From Pseudomonas sp. MRSN 12121 (GTDB lineage: Bacteria; Pseudomonadota; Gammaproteobacteria; Pseudomonadales; Pseudomonadaceae), in contig NZ_CP010892.1 in the NCBI RefSeq assembly GCF_000931465.1, forward strand, positions 5,293,388 through 5,357,387: a stretch of 64,000 bases of DNA, in the 5' to 3' direction. This document shows, piece by piece, positions 62,293-64,000 of this stretch. A program made the translations under genes and the position numbers. Within the stretch, counting starts at the first letter, position 1, and each line of letters opens with the position of its first letter. The notes under the pieces are model-generated. The model made no database searches and was not told where the DNA came from. It saw only the letters and a program-made list of their open reading frames with translations.

Positions 62293-63726
62293 CTAGCCCT
62301 CCATCCATTCAGGCCGGAACAGGCTGAGCGGCAACTCGATCCCGCGCTTGGCCAGCACATCGCGGAAGGCCGGGACCATGCCGGTGGGACGAAACTCGCC
62401 CAGCACCTCGCCCTTCTCCCCCACGCCATTGCGCACGAAAGAAAAGATCTCGGTCATGGTGATGATCTCCCCTTCCATGCCGTTGATTTCCTGCACGCTG
62501 ACCAGCCGGCGCGTACCGTCTTCCTGCCGTTCCAGCTGGATGACCACGCCGATGGCCGAGGCGATCTGCTGGCGCAGGGCCTTGATCGGAAAGGTCGCAC
62601 CGGTCATCGACACCATGTTCTCGATCCGCCCCAGGGCATCGCGGGCGGTGTTGGCGTGGATGGTGGTCAACGAACCGTCGTGGCCGGTATTCATCGCCGT
62701 CAGCATGTCCAGCGCCTCGGCGCCCCGCACCTCACCGATCACGATGCGGTCCGGGCGCATCCGCAGGCTGTTGCGCACCAGTTCGCGCTGGCTCACCTCG
62801 CCGCGCCCCTCGATGTTCGACGGGCGGGTTTCCAGGCGTACCACGTGGGGTTGCTGCAGCTGCAACTCGGCCGAGTCTTCGATGGTCACGATCCGCTCGT
62901 TGTGCGGGATGAAACTGGACAGCACATTGAGCATGGTGGTCTTGCCGCTGCCGGTGCCGCCGGAGATCAGCACATTCAGCCGCCCGCGGACGATGGCCTT
63001 GAGCATCAGGGCGATGGCCGGGGTCAGGGTGCCCATCTGCACCAGGCTCTCGGTGTTGAGCAGATCCACGGCGAAGCGGCGGATCGACATGCTCGGCCCG
63101 TCGATGGCCAGCGGGGGGATGATCGCATTCACCCGGGAACCGTCTTTCAGGCGGGCGTCCACCAGCGGCGAAGACTCGTCGATGCGCCGCCCCAGGCTGG
63201 AAACGATGCGATCGATGATGTTGAGCAAGTGCTGGTCGTCGCGAAAACGCACATCCGTGCGTTGCAGCTTGCCGAAACGCTCGACGTACACCGAGGCATG
63301 CCCGTTGACCAGGATGTCCGACACCGTGTGATCGTTCAGCAGCGGCTCCAGGGGGCCCAGGCCCAGCACCTCGTCGGCGATCTGCTTGAGAATCAGCTGC
63401 CGGCTGCTGGCGTTGACCGGCGCTGAATGCTCATCGAGCAGGCGCTGGCAGATGTCGCGGATCTGCCGTGTGGCTTCGGCGGGCTCCAGGGAATCGAGGA
63501 GCGACAGGTCCATGACCTTGAGCAGTTGCTGGTAGATTTTTTCCCGCCACTCGCTCTCCATCGGGCCGAGCTTGGTCTTGGTTTCATAGATCAGGTCCGG
63601 CACGGCGGCCTCCCAGGCCATGAGCGCGCTGGCGCACGCCTCGCCGTCGAGGGGCGCTTGCGGTTTCTCTGCCGGGGCCTGCTTGCCGGGGTGCTGACGC
63701 AGGCGATTACGAAAGTCGCTGAGCAT
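62293..63726 (-). CDS. tadA: Tad pilus assembly ATPase TadA (CpaF)
   Basis: A 477-residue secretion ATPase of the VirB11/GspE superfamily. Walker A is SGGTGSGKTT (about 254-263), the Asp/Glu and Walker B region contains VIGEVRGAEALDML, and the His box has GSLTTIHANTARDAL. It powers pilus polymerisation, possibly in both directions. It follows tadZ after three bases. Confidence 0.94.
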   Translation of the reverse strand: MLSDFRNRLRQHPGKQAPAEKPQAPLDGEACASALMAWEAAVPDLIYETKTKLGPMESEWREKIYQQLLKVMDLSLLDSLEPAEATRQIRDICQRLLDEHSAPVNASSRQLILKQIADEVLGLGPLEPLLNDHTVSDILVNGHASVYVERFGKLQRTDVRFRDDQHLLNIIDRIVSSLGRRIDESSPLVDARLKDGSRVNAIIPPLAIDGPSMSIRRFAVDLLNTESLVQMGTLTPAIALMLKAIVRGRLNVLISGGTGSGKTTMLNVLSSFIPHNERIVTIEDSAELQLQQPHVVRLETRPSNIEGRGEVSQRELVRNSLRMRPDRIVIGEVRGAEALDMLTAMNTGHDGSLTTIHANTARDALGRIENMVSMTGATFPIKALRQQIASAIGVVIQLERQEDGTRRLVSVQEINGMEGEIITMTEIFSFVRNGVGEKGEVLGEFRPTGMVPAFRDVLAKRGIELPLSLFRPEWMEG

Positions 63727-63729
63727 GGC

Positions 63730-64000
63730 CTAGCCTCCGAACAGACGGTTGACGGTACGTTTGAACAAACTCTTGCGGGCGATCTCGATGCCGACCAGGT
63801 TCTGGGTCAGCTCGCGCAGCGCCAGGGTCACGGCGGAACGCGGCGCGTGCCGCTCCAGCGGTACGCCGGTGTTCTGGCTCTCGCTGACCGCCGCATAGTC
63901 GTTGGGCAGGGTCTGCAGGGCCGGGCAGCGCAGGGCATCGGCAATGTCCTTGAGGCTCACCGGCGACGCCTTGTTGTAGCGGTTGACCACCACCTGGATC
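63730..64000 (-). CDS. tadZ: TadZ/CpaE-like pilus localisation protein, C-terminal part
   Basis: Partial gene: only about 90 C-terminal residues lie in the window, starting ...IQVVVNRYNKASPVSLKDIA and ending RTVNRLFGG. This is the end of the ParA/MinD-like ATPase domain of TadZ/CpaE, which places the Tad machine at its site in the cell. It is just upstream of tadA on the same strand, the usual order. The rest of the gene, with its Walker motifs, lies beyond base 64000. Confidence 0.8.
   Translation of the reverse strand, partial: IQVVVNRYNKASPVSLKDIADALRCPALQTLPNDYAAVSESQNTGVPLERHAPRSAVTLALRELTQNLVGIEIARKSLFKRTVNRLFGG

Overview
The window is chromosomal DNA from a Pseudomonas of the fluorescens/putida lineage, most like a P. 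fluorescens-group strain. The evidence is high GC content, the complete Pseudomonas glucose and Entner-Doudoroff cluster (eda-pgl-zwf / hexR / oprB-gtsDCBA / gtrS-gltR / glk-edd / gap), the arcDABC operon, the GcsR-type glycine cleavage operon, and many REP elements of the GTAGGAGCGAGCTTGCTCGC type. I see no tRNA, rRNA, CRISPR array, prophage or intact insertion sequence.

Layout. 1-4.0 kb: fatty-acid activation (fadD1 partial, fadD2), then an alpha/beta hydrolase and a MaoC-like hydratase. 4.1-7.2 kb: a three-gene aromatic-acid or drug efflux operon (FUSC/AaeB-type, DUF1656, HlyD-type) behind a palindromic operator. 7.3-9.5 kb: a DUF2383 stress protein, a DUF3820 protein and a class V aminotransferase-fold enzyme. 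9.6-28.8 kb: glucose uptake across both membranes (OprB, GtsABCD), its two-component regulator (GtrS/GltR), glucokinase, the Entner-Doudoroff enzymes, the HexR repressor and a GAPDH. 29-34.8 kb: Fur-controlled haem acquisition by cell-surface signalling (ECF sigma factor, FecR-type anti-sigma, TonB-dependent receptor with a signalling domain), a HemO-type haem oxygenase and a DUF454 membrane protein. 35-39.8 kb: a chemoreceptor, a CoA-transferase-like protein and an AlkA glycosylase. 39.8-47 kb: two divergent ArcD-type antiporter genes and arcABC (arginine deiminase pathway), with a DUF5064 gene. 47-55.1 kb: a TyrR/GcsR-type activator and a sigma-54 gcvH-gcvP-sdaA-gcvT operon. 55.4-57.4 kb: a cold-shock protein, an RDD protein and nadA. 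57.9-64 kb: a Tad/Flp pilus locus split into two convergent blocks.

Regulatory layers can be read in the glucose cluster. HexR-type TTGT-N7-ACAA sites lie between edd and gap. A spacing-conserved promoter module of about 70 bp is duplicated in front of both the sugar epimerase and gtsA. Crc/Hfq-type AAnAAnAA motifs sit next to the translation starts of zwf, oprB, gtsA, the epimerase, gltR, gap and sdaA. Candidate Fur, ANR and GcsR/sigma-54 sites mark the haem, arginine and glycine operons.

The most unusual non-coding signals are two copies of a 154-176 bp MITE-like palindromic element, each of which abuts and completes the stop codon of its neighbour gene, and a telomere-like GGGTTC/GGGTTCA array with nine GGG runs. 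Three further inverted-repeat families are scattered between genes, and REPs sit inside three operons.
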